Source: SAR86 cluster bacterium AG-422-P06 (GTDB lineage: Bacteria; Pseudomonadota; Gammaproteobacteria; Magnimaribacterales; TMED112). From it: 33,001 nucleotides of DNA. The stretch spans positions 1-33,001 of the forward strand of contig QCMX01000008.1 in assembly GCA_003213455.1 (NCBI GenBank), given 5' to 3'. Shown here piece after piece: positions 23,715-32,465 of the stretch. The notes under the pieces were generated by a model. The model worked only from the letters and a program-made list of their open reading frames with translations, was not told where the DNA came from and made no database searches. A program made the translations under genes and the position numbers. Positions within the stretch are counted from its first letter, which is position 1. Each line of letters starts with the position of its first letter.

Positions 23715-23745
23715 TTGGATTTACCTTTATTCACCCGTATATACT
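23715..23745 (+). promoter_or_regulatory. Candidate hemH promoter inside the trpS-hemH gap
   Basis: TTGGAT, a 17-bp spacer, then TATATA, overlapping a better TATACT at 23740-23745. Transcription would begin at about 23751-23753, directly at the hemH ATG (23754). This would make hemH leaderless and give the downstream envelope genes a second promoter. Inference from motif. Confidence 0.4.
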
Positions 23746-23753
23746 TAATTCAG

Positions 23754-24767
23754 ATGCATACAAATAGAAAAGCAGTATTAATGATTAGTCTCGGTACTCC
23801 TGATAGCCCAGGGTGGTTCGATGTAGCTAGCTATCTTAGTGAATTTTTAGGAGATGGGAGAATAATTAATATCCCATCATTTTTGAGGTATTTGCTCGTA
23901 AATCTAATTATTGTCCCAACTAGAACTTTTTCATCATCAAAAAGCTATAAAGAACTGTGGACAGAAAGAGGCTCACCTCTTAAATACCACATGGAAGACC
24001 TTACAGAAAAAGTGCAAGCAAAATTAAAAGCTTCACATGATGTTTATTATGCAATGAGGTATAAAAACCCTTCTGTTAAGAATCAACTTAGAGAATTGGA
24101 GAATAGAGGATACGATGAAATTGTATTATTTCCTGTATTCCCTCAATACTCTTCTGCAGCAAACGGATCCTTTTTAGACCATGCTCTTAAACAAATAGCA
24201 AAATGGACAGTCATACCTTCAGTCAAAACGGTTGATCAATTCTATGATAATGAAGACTTTTTAGAAGCTTTTAGTGAGAACATTGAAAAGTTTAATTTAG
24301 ATGAGTACGACAAAGTTATATTTAGCTATCACGGCTTACCAATGAGTCAGCTTGATGAAGTATACGAAAAAGGTAAATGTGACGATCGTGAATGTGAAGA
24401 TGGAGTCCAAGGGGATAACCATCACTGTTACAGAGCTACTTGCTATGAAACCACAAAATTATTGATTGATAAGATTGGTATTGATGTATCCAAAACCATT
24501 ACTTCATTTCAATCTAGATTGGATTCAAAGTGGGTTAAACCCTTCAGTGATAAGGTCCTTGAGCAATTTGCAGATGAAGGCATAAAGAAGGTTCTAGTCG
24601 TATCGCCATCATTTACTGGTGATTGTTTAGAGACAATTATTGAAATCGGTGATGAATACAAGGAACTATTTATTGAAAAAGGCGGTCAGAAGCTTGATTA
24701 TGTACCTTCGTTAAACTCGAATGATAGTTGGGTTAGATGTATAGTAAATATTATTAGGGGAATATAA
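23754..24767 (+). CDS. hemH: Ferrochelatase
   Basis: A 337-aa ferrochelatase from ATG 23754 (MHTNRKAVLMISLGTPDSP); the track start at 23715 adds 13 residues that fall in the probable promoter. Motifs: LGTPDSP, LRYLLVN, ERGSPLKYHME, VLFPVFPQYSSA, the active-site FSYHGLP, TSFQSRLDSKWV, and SPSFTGDCLETIIEIGDEY. It inserts ferrous iron into protoporphyrin IX, the last haem step. A cysteine-rich insert follows the active-site histidine (KCDDRECEDG...HHCYRATCYETTK: four Cys), as I recall in Bacteroidetes enzymes and unlike E. coli HemH. Its stop codon abuts the next gene's ATG, so translation is coupled. Confidence 0.95.
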   Translation: MHTNRKAVLMISLGTPDSPGWFDVASYLSEFLGDGRIINIPSFLRYLLVNLIIVPTRTFSSSKSYKELWTERGSPLKYHMEDLTEKVQAKLKASHDVYYAMRYKNPSVKNQLRELENRGYDEIVLFPVFPQYSSAANGSFLDHALKQIAKWTVIPSVKTVDQFYDNEDFLEAFSENIEKFNLDEYDKVIFSYHGLPMSQLDEVYEKGKCDDRECEDGVQGDNHHCYRATCYETTKLLIDKIGIDVSKTITSFQSRLDSKWVKPFSDKVLEQFADEGIKKVLVVSPSFTGDCLETIIEIGDEYKELFIEKGGQKLDYVPSLNSNDSWVRCIVNIIRGI

Positions 24768-26162
24768 ATGAGAGAGACACTTGATCTACAAAAGAAAGCA
24801 TTCATAAAAAACGGACAACCATCATACAATCAAAGAGTTGATAGTCTTAAAAGGTGTATTGCCTTGCTGGAAACTCATGACGTACAAATAGTTGAAGCTT
24901 TGAATGAAGACTATAAAAATCGTTCTGAAACTGAAATCATGACGTCAGAAATAGTTCAATCGGTTAGGAACCTGAATTTCACTATCAAAAACTTGAAAAA
25001 GTGGATGAAACCTTCAAGGAGAGCATCTTCTTTTATGGCTGACATGCTTGGTTCTAAAGCTGTCATGCAGCCATCTCCACTAGGAACAGTAGGGATAATA
25101 GCTCCTTGGAATTTTCCTATTGGGATGATTTTTTATCCTGCTGCATCAGTTTTGGCCGCAGGAAATAGAATTATGGCTAAACCATCTGAGTTTACCCCTA
25201 ATACGGCAAATCTAGTTAAAGAGGCAGTAGGCAAATATTTTGACGAATCAGAATTTGCTGTTTTTCTAGGTGGTCCAGAAGTGGGTGCAGAATTTACTGC
25301 TCTACCTCTTGATCATTTGCTTTACACAGGTAGCGGGAGCATAGCAAGAAAGGTTGTTGCAAATGCAGCAAAGAATCTAGTTCCAACAACATTAGAATTA
25401 GGTGGCAAAAGCCCAACAATCATAGCCTCTGACGCTAACTTAGAGCTAGTAGCTAAGCGAATCATGTTTGTTAAAACATTGAATGCAGGTCAAATATGCT
25501 TATCACCTGATTACATTATGGTTAAAAAAGGCTTAGAGGAAAAACTTATAGCTGAGCTGAAAAAAGTCTTTAATACTTTCTATCCAGAAAATAATGGTGC
25601 TGATTACACATCTATGGTGAATGATCACCATCACGATAGAATGCAAGAATACTTATCAGATGCCAAACAAAAAGGTGCACAAGTAATCAATTTGGGCGAT
25701 TTTGATTCTTCAGAAAACAATACAGTTACAACTAAAGTATTGCTTAATGTTAATGATGATATGCGAGTAATGCAGGAAGAAATTTTTGGTCCATTATTAC
25801 CTATTATGGTTTATGAAGATCTAAGCGAAGCTGTTTCTTACGTTAATAATCACGATCATCCATTAGGACTATATTTCTTTGGGAATAAAAAATCTGAACA
25901 AAATTATGTGATCAATAACACCAGATCAGGTGGAGTGACCATAAATGATACTATGTTTCACCTAATGCAATCTAGGTTGCCATTCGGTGGTGTAGGGCCA
26001 TCTGGGTATGGTTATTATCATGGACATGAAGGCTTCTTAAACTTTTCTAATTTAAGGTCAATCTATTACCAAACTAATTCTGATAGCATTTTTGGCATGC
26101 TTAGACCACCAAGAAACAAAACTTCTGAGTTGCTCTCGAAAGTAATGAAAAAATTGTCTTGA
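24768..26162 (+). CDS. Aldehyde dehydrogenase (coniferyl-aldehyde dehydrogenase-like)
   Basis: A 464-aa NAD(P)-dependent aldehyde dehydrogenase. Motifs in order: APWNFPIGMIFYPAASVLAAGN near residue 110, cofactor loop TGSGSIARKV near 188, general base in TLELGGKSP near 210, catalytic cysteine C244 in NAGQICLSPDY, and EEIFGPLLPIM near 340. The lack of an N-terminal extension and the membrane-active-looking C terminus resemble class 3/fatty and coniferyl aldehyde dehydrogenases. The natural aldehyde is unknown. It starts directly after the hemH stop and overlaps the following Lol permease gene by 4 bases (TTGA). Confidence 0.92.
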   Translation: MRETLDLQKKAFIKNGQPSYNQRVDSLKRCIALLETHDVQIVEALNEDYKNRSETEIMTSEIVQSVRNLNFTIKNLKKWMKPSRRASSFMADMLGSKAVMQPSPLGTVGIIAPWNFPIGMIFYPAASVLAAGNRIMAKPSEFTPNTANLVKEAVGKYFDESEFAVFLGGPEVGAEFTALPLDHLLYTGSGSIARKVVANAAKNLVPTTLELGGKSPTIIASDANLELVAKRIMFVKTLNAGQICLSPDYIMVKKGLEEKLIAELKKVFNTFYPENNGADYTSMVNDHHHDRMQEYLSDAKQKGAQVINLGDFDSSENNTVTTKVLLNVNDDMRVMQEEIFGPLLPIMVYEDLSEAVSYVNNHDHPLGLYFFGNKKSEQNYVINNTRSGGVTINDTMFHLMQSRLPFGGVGPSGYGYYHGHEGFLNFSNLRSIYYQTNSDSIFGMLRPPRNKTSELLSKVMKKLS

Positions 26163-27379
26163 ATCAATTCTTAAGAAAAATCTCGTTTAGATATCTCTTT
26201 AAGAGAGGTACTAAGACTTTATCGTCACAAACTTTGCTAACTGCCAGTGGAGTAGGGGTTGGAACAGCTGTTCTTATTGTTGTGCTTTCGGTAATGAATG
26301 GATTTGAGAATGAATTACAAAAAAGAATCCTTGGAGTGATACCTCATATTACCCTAGAAAAAAGTGGTGGTTTTGAAAGTTTAGAACAGGTTGCAGCCGA
26401 TATAGAAAAGAACAATTCCGTTCTAAAAGTTGCACCATATTTAGCTTCTCAAGTGGTCATAAACAATAGAAATAATTCAAAGGGTATTGTGCTTAAAGGC
26501 ACCGATTATCAAAATGAAATTTCAATTATTCCTGACAATATGCTTATTGGTAGCTTGATGTCACTAGAAGATGGCGCTGCAATTATTCTTGGTGACAGTC
26601 TGGCATATGAACTGAATGTTGCAGTAGGTGACTCAGTAAATTTACTAAATATTGATCAAACAAACCCTCTAATTGGTGTTCCAAGAGTGGTGGCTTTTAA
26701 AATTGTTGGTCTGTTCTCAGTCGGTTCAGAAGTAGATCAAATGTATGGTTTAGTCAGTGCAGATTCATTCAACAAGCTTATTCGACCAAAAAATGGTGCT
26801 GGCATTGAGGTAAGGGTTAAAAATGTCTTGGAAGCTAAATCAATTGGTCGCTCACTCATTACCCAAATCGATACCGATGAATACATCAAACTTAATAGTT
26901 GGGATCAATCATATGGTGGCCTTTTTAGGGCTGTACAGCTTGAGAAGGTAATGGTCTCGCTATTAATGTCTCTAATTCTGTTAGTTGCGGTTCTAAGTCT
27001 TCTTATGTCGGTTAATAACCTAATAAAAAACAATGAAAAAGAAATAGCCATCTTAAGAACAATGGGATACTCCAGATGGGATATTCAAAGCATATTTATG
27101 CAATTAATTGTGACCATTGGCTTAGTTGGCATCTTCTTAGGAAATTTACTTGGTATTTTGGTTGCATTAAATATCACTGAATTTTTAAATTTCCTTTCGC
27201 AAATCTTTAATATTTCAATGTTGGATGTTTATTATTTGGACTATTTCCCATCTATTGTTAACGCCGATCAAATCTTATGGATTAATTTAGTAACTTTCAT
27301 TTTATTGCTGATTTTCGGTTTTATTCCCTCAAATAAAGCAGCTAATACGAACCCAGTTAACATAGTGAATAAATCATGA
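26159..27379 (+). CDS. LolC/E-type lipoprotein-releasing ABC permease (single, LolF-like)
   Basis: A 406-aa MacB/FtsX-type permease. Helix 1 is TLLTASGVGVGTAVLIVVLSVMNGF, followed by the family hallmark ENELQKRILGVIPHITLE. A periplasmic domain of about 200 residues follows, then three C-terminal helices including LLMSLILLVAVLSLLMSVNNLI with a coupling segment KNNEKEIAILRTMGYS. With LolD it extracts outer-membrane lipoproteins from the inner membrane and hands them to LolA. Only one permease gene is present where E. coli has LolC and LolE, so it probably works as a homodimer, as described for LolF of Francisella. Start is TTG 26159, overlapping the ALDH stop; lolD begins in an ATGA overlap with its own stop. 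Confidence 0.9.
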   Translation: MNQFLRKISFRYLFKRGTKTLSSQTLLTASGVGVGTAVLIVVLSVMNGFENELQKRILGVIPHITLEKSGGFESLEQVAADIEKNNSVLKVAPYLASQVVINNRNNSKGIVLKGTDYQNEISIIPDNMLIGSLMSLEDGAAIILGDSLAYELNVAVGDSVNLLNIDQTNPLIGVPRVVAFKIVGLFSVGSEVDQMYGLVSADSFNKLIRPKNGAGIEVRVKNVLEAKSIGRSLITQIDTDEYIKLNSWDQSYGGLFRAVQLEKVMVSLLMSLILLVAVLSLLMSVNNLIKNNEKEIAILRTMGYSRWDIQSIFMQLIVTIGLVGIFLGNLLGILVALNITEFLNFLSQIFNISMLDVYYLDYFPSIVNADQILWINLVTFILLLIFGFIPSNKAANTNPVNIVNKS

Positions 27380-28026
27380 TATCTATTAGAAATATGCATA
27401 AAACCTACACAGATAATTCTGCTAAACAAGCAGTTTTTGAGAATGTTTCTTACGAATTTAATTCACAGGGAGTTTATAGCATTGTTGGCTCATCGGGGTC
27501 TGGAAAAACCACTTTTCTTAACCTTATATCAGGCTTAGATGCTTTTGAGAAAGGCTCTATTGAAATAGATGGAAGAAACCTAGACACATTGTCTGTTGAA
27601 GCAAAAAGCACTTTACGTAAAGCTGAATTTGGCTTTGGGTATCAGTTTCATTATTTACTAGAGAACCTAACTATTCATGAAAATTGTTTAGCAGCTTGCC
27701 ATGGACAAGACAACAGTCACATTACATCCATCCTAAAAAAACTAGGCATTTATCATATTAAGGATAAATTTCCCTCTAAAGTTTCAGGAGGTGAAAAGCA
27801 AAGAGCATCTATTGCAAGAGCATTATCAAAGAAACCAAGAATACTAATACTTGATGAACCAACTGGTAATTTAGATCAAGAAAATAGCCTTATTGTGCAA
27901 GATTTTCTTCTGAACTATGCAAGTGAAAACAAGTCACTTGTTATCTATGCTACTCATGATATTGCATTTGCTAAAAGAGCAGATAAATCTTTAAATATTG
28001 TTGAAAGAAGTATCGTAGAAAAATGA
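27376..28026 (+). CDS. lolD: LolD lipoprotein-releasing ATPase
   Basis: A 216-aa ABC ATPase. Walker A is GSSGSGKTTF (residues about 37-46), the Q-loop region is FGYQFHYLLENLTIHEN, the signature SGGEKQRASIARAL (about 138), Walker B ILILDEPTGNLD (about 156), and a switch histidine in YATHD. The LLENLTIHEN-type sequence after the Q-loop is characteristic of LolD. It powers lipoprotein release with the upstream permease. Overlaps its neighbours on both sides with ATGA junctions. Confidence 0.95.
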   Translation: MISIRNMHKTYTDNSAKQAVFENVSYEFNSQGVYSIVGSSGSGKTTFLNLISGLDAFEKGSIEIDGRNLDTLSVEAKSTLRKAEFGFGYQFHYLLENLTIHENCLAACHGQDNSHITSILKKLGIYHIKDKFPSKVSGGEKQRASIARALSKKPRILILDEPTGNLDQENSLIVQDFLLNYASENKSLVIYATHDIAFAKRADKSLNIVERSIVEK

Positions 28027-30761
28027 ATAAATCTATCTACACAAGACTATTAGGTTATACCTTTGAACATAAAGGTTTTTTCTTTCTAAGCATAATTGGT
28101 TTCATTCTCTTTGCAGCTGCTGATATTTCTGCGGTTGAATGGCTAAAACAAGTTATATCCTACATAAATGAAAGCAATGAAAACTCCCTTAACCCCTTAA
28201 ATCTAGCGCTATTTCTAGCTTTTATATCTGTAGTTAGAGGCATCGGTTTCTATGTAGGTAACTATTTCATGGCAAATGTTGGGCTTAAAGTAGTGCACAG
28301 CCTTAGACAGGATCTTATTTCAAGCTTGCTGTACCAGCCAATGAGTTTCTTTGATCAGGCATCGAAAGGAGAGATAGTAAATAGAATAATCTTTACCACC
28401 AATCAGATCACTGGAGCAGCAACAAATGCTCTTAAAATTCTTGTAAAAGAAGGGTTTTTGTTAATCGGTCTTTTTGTTTATCTAATGTATTTAAGTTGGA
28501 AGTTGACTTTGGTGATTCTAGTCATTGCACCCTTAATAGGAATTATTGTTTCTATAGCAGGTAAGCGTCTAAGAAGGGTAGCAAAAAAAATTCAGGATGT
28601 GATGGGAATAGTCACTCAAGTGAGTAATGAAATAGCATCTGGAGCACGTGAAATTAAATCCTTCAATAATGAAAGTGGTGAGGAAGAAAGGTTTAAAAAA
28701 GCCAACGATGAAAACCTTAAACAAAATTTGAAAATGGAAAGTACTGGGAATATAACTACTCCACTAATTCAGGTTTTTGTAGCCTTTGCTTTAGCTGCAA
28801 TGAGCTACTTGGCACTGACAAACTTAACTGAGTTAAATCTACCTTCAGAATCCTTTGTAGCATTCTTTACAGCTGCAGGTTTAATGGCTAGACCTATCAG
28901 ACAGCTTTCAAGTTTAAATGCAGTAATACAGAGAGGTTTAGCTGCTGCAGAAGATATATTCTCTGCAATTGATAATGCACCTGAGAAATACGATGAAGGG
29001 CTGGATATAAATAAGACTTTGGAAGGAGAGGTTGAAATTGAAAATGTTTCTTTTTCATACTCTCATGACTCTGATCCTGTTCTCAAGAATATATCAATCT
29101 CAGCTAAACAAGGTGAAACTATTGCTCTGGTGGGTAAGTCAGGGAGTGGTAAGTCAACGATAGTTAACCTGCTGAATAGATTCTATGACGACTACGAAGG
29201 CAGGATAAGGATTGATGGTTACGATATCAAAAAAATTAAACTAACTGACTTAAGAAACTCTATATCCTATGTCTCGCAAGACCCAACTCTATTTAATGAT
29301 ACTGTAAAAAATAATATCGCTTATGGGTTAAATGAAGTTACAGATTCAGAAGTTTTCCAAGCAGCACGAGAAGCCAATGCTTATGAATTTATTATGAATT
29401 TACCTGAGGGTTTTAACACCATTATTGGGGATAAAGGCACAACTCTTTCAGGCGGAGAAAAACAAAGAGTAGCCATTGCTAGAGCATTGTTAAAAAAATC
29501 ATCGATATTGATATTTGATGAAGCTACATCAGCACTTGATAATGAATCAGAAAAAGAAATACAAGCAGCAATTGAAAAAGCATCACAGAATAAAACCACA
29601 TTTATAATTGCTCATAGGTTAAGCACAGTAGAGAAGGCTGACAAAATATGTGTGCTAGAAAATGGTGAAATAACACAAGCAGGAACACACAATGAATTAA
29701 TCAAAGAAGAGGGCTTATATAACGTTTTACAGGGCAAGCCAGAGCTAATTGAAGAAACCAATATAACTGATGTTGAAGCTGATTTTGTACCTACATTGAT
29801 AAATGAGAAAAAGAGCTTCTGGGATGAATATAATTTTGGCAATATAGCTCTTACTCCATTGAGTTTTATTTATTGGACTATTAGTAGCTTTAAAAATACT
29901 TTTCTAAAACCAAAGACCTCTACTGGCAATGAAGTGCCCGTAGTAGTAGTAGGCAATGTCACTGTTGGGGGCAATGGTAAAACTCCTCTAGTTAGTCAGA
30001 TTGCTATCGATTTAAGAAATCTAGGTTATAAGCCAGGTATTATTCTAAGAGGCTATAAAGGCTCGTTTACAGGAACAAAGCTAATCAGTGAGGAAACCAC
30101 GTCCAAAGAAGTGGGAGATGAAGCGATATTTCACTTTAATAGGGGGTTTAATGTTGTTGTTGATAGGGATAGGGCCAGGGCACTTTCTTATTTAGAAAGA
30201 CACACTGAATGCGATATTGTTATATCAGATGATGGTCTGCAACATACAGCTTTAAGAAGAGATTTTGAAGTTATTGTTGAAGATGCAAATAGAAATTTTG
30301 GCAATCAGCTTTTCTTGCCTGCTGGACCATTGCGAGACAATATTTGGAAAACCAAAAAAGTTGATCTCTTCATTTATAGTGGCAGAAAAGATGGCAATGA
30401 TAATTTCTTTGAACTTGAACCAGAATCATGGGTCAACCTTGATACAGGAGACACATATACAGTTGATGAATATCCCTTTGGTAAAACGGCTAATGTAATA
30501 AGCGGTATAGCTAACCCGAATCGTTTCTTAAAAACACTTAACAGTCTTAAAGTTAATTTCGATTACAAACTTTTTCCAGACCATCATTATTTCAGCAAGA
30601 AGGATATAGAGTTTAACTTTGAAAGACCTATTCTAACCACTGAGAAGGATGCAGCTAGAATGGGTGAAAAATTTAAAGGATCAAATATTTGGTATCTGAA
30701 AATGGGTGTAAAACTAAACACAAATATAAGCAAACTCATAACGGAAAAAATCAATGGCTGA
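28023..30761 (+). CDS. msbA-lpxK: MsbA-LpxK fusion: lipid A flippase joined to tetraacyldisaccharide 4'-kinase
   Basis: One 912-aa reading frame holding two lipid A proteins. Residues 1 to about 575 are MsbA: six membrane helices, then an ATPase with Walker A GKSGSGKS (G371-S378), LSGGEKQR near 475, Walker B ILIFDEATSALD near 496 and AHRLSTVEKAD near 529. After a linker, about residue 597 onward is a full LpxK: an N-terminal membrane segment IALTPLSFIYW, P-loop GNVTVGGNGKT (K653), DDGLQH (D736/D737), LPAGPLRDN, PDHHYF (H854) and TTEKDAARM. MsbA flips lipid A-core across the inner membrane; LpxK phosphorylates its disaccharide precursor on the cytoplasmic face. In E. coli and Francisella (valA-valB) these are separate adjacent genes in the same order. 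Overlaps lolD (ATGA) and kdsB (8 bp). An internal start for free LpxK cannot be excluded (in-frame TTG near 29797). Confidence 0.95.
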   Translation: MNKSIYTRLLGYTFEHKGFFFLSIIGFILFAAADISAVEWLKQVISYINESNENSLNPLNLALFLAFISVVRGIGFYVGNYFMANVGLKVVHSLRQDLISSLLYQPMSFFDQASKGEIVNRIIFTTNQITGAATNALKILVKEGFLLIGLFVYLMYLSWKLTLVILVIAPLIGIIVSIAGKRLRRVAKKIQDVMGIVTQVSNEIASGAREIKSFNNESGEEERFKKANDENLKQNLKMESTGNITTPLIQVFVAFALAAMSYLALTNLTELNLPSESFVAFFTAAGLMARPIRQLSSLNAVIQRGLAAAEDIFSAIDNAPEKYDEGLDINKTLEGEVEIENVSFSYSHDSDPVLKNISISAKQGETIALVGKSGSGKSTIVNLLNRFYDDYEGRIRIDGYDIKKIKLTDLRNSISYVSQDPTLFNDTVKNNIAYGLNEVTDSEVFQAAREANAYEFIMNLPEGFNTIIGDKGTTLSGGEKQRVAIARALLKKSSILIFDEATSALDNESEKEIQAAIEKASQNKTTFIIAHRLSTVEKADKICVLENGEITQAGTHNELIKEEGLYNVLQGKPELIEETNITDVEADFVPTLINEKKSFWDEYNFGNIALTPLSFIYWTISSFKNTFLKPKTSTGNEVPVVVVGNVTVGGNGKTPLVSQIAIDLRNLGYKPGIILRGYKGSFTGTKLISEETTSKEVGDEAIFHFNRGFNVVVDRDRARALSYLERHTECDIVISDDGLQHTALRRDFEVIVEDANRNFGNQLFLPAGPLRDNIWKTKKVDLFIYSGRKDGNDNFFELEPESWVNLDTGDTYTVDEYPFGKTANVISGIANPNRFLKTLNSLKVNFDYKLFPDHHYFSKKDIEFNFERPILTTEKDAARMGEKFKGSNIWYLKMGVKLNTNISKLITEKING

Positions 30762-31488
30762 GGGCTTTAAAATCTTAATCCCAGCAAGAATTGGATCAGA
30801 AAGATTACCAAGGAAGCTGCTGCAAGAAGTTGGCAAAAAAACCGTTATTCAGATGACTTGGGAAAGGTGTATTAAGAGCAATGCAGAAGAGGTAATAGTA
30901 GTTACTGATTCTGAAGAAATATTCCAACATATTTCTAATTTAGGGGGTAAAGCATTCCTCTCAAAACATAAGCATGATTCCGGCACAGACAGGGTTCAAG
31001 AGTACGTTGAGAGTACTAGTTTAGATAATGAAGAAATTGTTATAAATGTTCAGGGAGATGAGCCTTTGATAGATATCGAAGCAGTAAATAAATTGGGTGA
31101 TTTTATGCGAGCTAATAAATACAAATATGGCACAATTGCCCAACATTTTTCTTCTAATGAGGATCTGCTTGACCCTAACAAAGTGAAGGTAATAGTCAAC
31201 GATGATAACTCAGCAGAGGAGTTCTTTAGGGACACGCCTGCAGTTGTTAAAGATTTTTCAAAAGTGGTGCTTCACCATATTGGCATCTATGCTTATCAAG
31301 TTAATTTTTTAAACACTTTCTCTGGTTTGTCTAAATCAGAAAATGAAATAAACCTTAAACTTGAACAAATGCGAGCATTAGATAATGCACTACCATTACA
31401 TGTATTAGAGCTTAATCTGGATAAATCGTGGGGGATTGATACTGAAGAGGATTTAATCAAACTTAGGAAGCATCTTCAACTTAATTAA
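30754..31488 (+). CDS. kdsB: 3-deoxy-manno-octulosonate cytidylyltransferase
   Basis: A 244-aa CMP-Kdo synthetase of normal length. The nucleotide-binding N terminus reads ILIPARIGSERLPRKLL, followed by VVTDSEEIF, KHDSGTDRVQE, the metal/substrate motif VQGDEPLID near residue 100, and HIGIYAY near residue 172. It activates Kdo with CTP for addition to lipid A by WaaA. The start lies 8 nt inside the msbA-lpxK gene, and its stop overlaps the murB start (TAATG), so the run is translationally coupled. Keeps the msbA-lpxK-kdsB order known in enterobacteria. Confidence 0.96.
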   Translation: MAEGFKILIPARIGSERLPRKLLQEVGKKTVIQMTWERCIKSNAEEVIVVTDSEEIFQHISNLGGKAFLSKHKHDSGTDRVQEYVESTSLDNEEIVINVQGDEPLIDIEAVNKLGDFMRANKYKYGTIAQHFSSNEDLLDPNKVKVIVNDDNSAEEFFRDTPAVVKDFSKVVLHHIGIYAYQVNFLNTFSGLSKSENEINLKLEQMRALDNALPLHVLELNLDKSWGIDTEEDLIKLRKHLQLN

Positions 31489-32465
31489 TGATTATGCATG
31501 ATCTTACAAAAAAGAATGCTTTAAACCTTAAATCTGAAGCTTCAGAGCTCTTTTCTTTTGAGACAGAAAGCGATCTTATTGAAATACTAGAATACGCAAA
31601 AAAACAGGAAAAAAACCTGCAAGTAATAGGTTCGGGCACCAACACTATTTTTCCACGTTATTTTTCCAAAATAGTGGTTAAATCTTCCAATAATAATTTT
31701 CAATATGCAGAAGAAGATGGAGATGCTTATTTGGAAGTGGGTGCAGCTGTAAATTGGGATGATCTTATAGATTTTTGTTGCAATAAAGATATTTATGGCC
31801 TTGAAAATTTAGCTGGAATACCTGGTACTGTAGGCGCTGCTCCAATTCAGAATATTGGGGCCTACGGCCAAGAAGTTTCAAATCTAATAAATTATGTGGA
31901 ATGTTTTGATACAGAACTAGCCATAACGAGAAAAATTAAGGCAGAAAATTGTGAATTTGGTTACAGAAAAAGCATGTTTCAAACCTGTACAAATTTTATT
32001 GTTACTGCAGTTGGCTTTAAGTTATCTAAACATTTCAATCCCGTATTAAAGCATGAAGGTTTGCAAAATCTTAATTTCACCAAAGCCTCAGATATGATCA
32101 AGAAAATTAGAGAAATTAGAAACACAAAATTACCTAACCCAATGGATTTTCCTAACTTAGGGAGTTTCTTTAAGAATCCTATCCTATCTACTGAAGAAGC
32201 TGAAAAAAATGAAAAATTAGCGAACCTTAAAAGATTTGAAATGCCTGATCAAAAAGTTAAATTTTCGGCTGGTGAAATGCTAGATAAACTTAACTTGAAA
32301 GGCATGAAGATTCGTAATGTCGGCTTATGGACACAACATGCTCTGGTTTTAACCAGCAATGGCATTACTTCAGCAAAAGATATCAGAAATGCTGAGGACA
32401 TGCTAAAAAAATTAGTTGCTGACTATTATGGAATTCAACTAGAAAGAGAGCCTTCTTACTTATGA
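31488..32465 (+). CDS. murB: UDP-N-acetylenolpyruvoylglucosamine reductase (type I)
   Basis: A 325-aa MurB. FAD-binding motifs are GSGTNTIF near residue 47 and GIPGTVGAAPIQNIGAYGQEV near residue 110. GYRKSMFQ (near 162) and NLGSFFKNP with the catalytic serine (near 225) follow, and the C-terminal LEREPSYL carries the glutamate equivalent to E. coli E325. The GYRKS/GSFFKNP form and length match type I MurB. It reduces UDP-GlcNAc-enolpyruvate to UDP-MurNAc using NADPH. An alternative ATG two codons later (31494) is possible. Its stop overlaps the lysE-like start in an ATGA. Confidence 0.95.
   Translation: MIMHDLTKKNALNLKSEASELFSFETESDLIEILEYAKKQEKNLQVIGSGTNTIFPRYFSKIVVKSSNNNFQYAEEDGDAYLEVGAAVNWDDLIDFCCNKDIYGLENLAGIPGTVGAAPIQNIGAYGQEVSNLINYVECFDTELAITRKIKAENCEFGYRKSMFQTCTNFIVTAVGFKLSKHFNPVLKHEGLQNLNFTKASDMIKKIREIRNTKLPNPMDFPNLGSFFKNPILSTEEAEKNEKLANLKRFEMPDQKVKFSAGEMLDKLNLKGMKIRNVGLWTQHALVLTSNGITSAKDIRNAEDMLKKLVADYYGIQLEREPSYL

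Noticed and set aside
29740-29830. msbA-lpxK fusion as a sequencing frameshift artefact
   Set aside because: Both domains are in the same frame with a natural linker, and neither lacks conserved residues; still, only independent reads can settle it.
30265-30498. Plus-strand 77-aa ORF within the LpxK part of the fusion
   Set aside because: Different frame from LpxK, which is intact; no start signal or domain.
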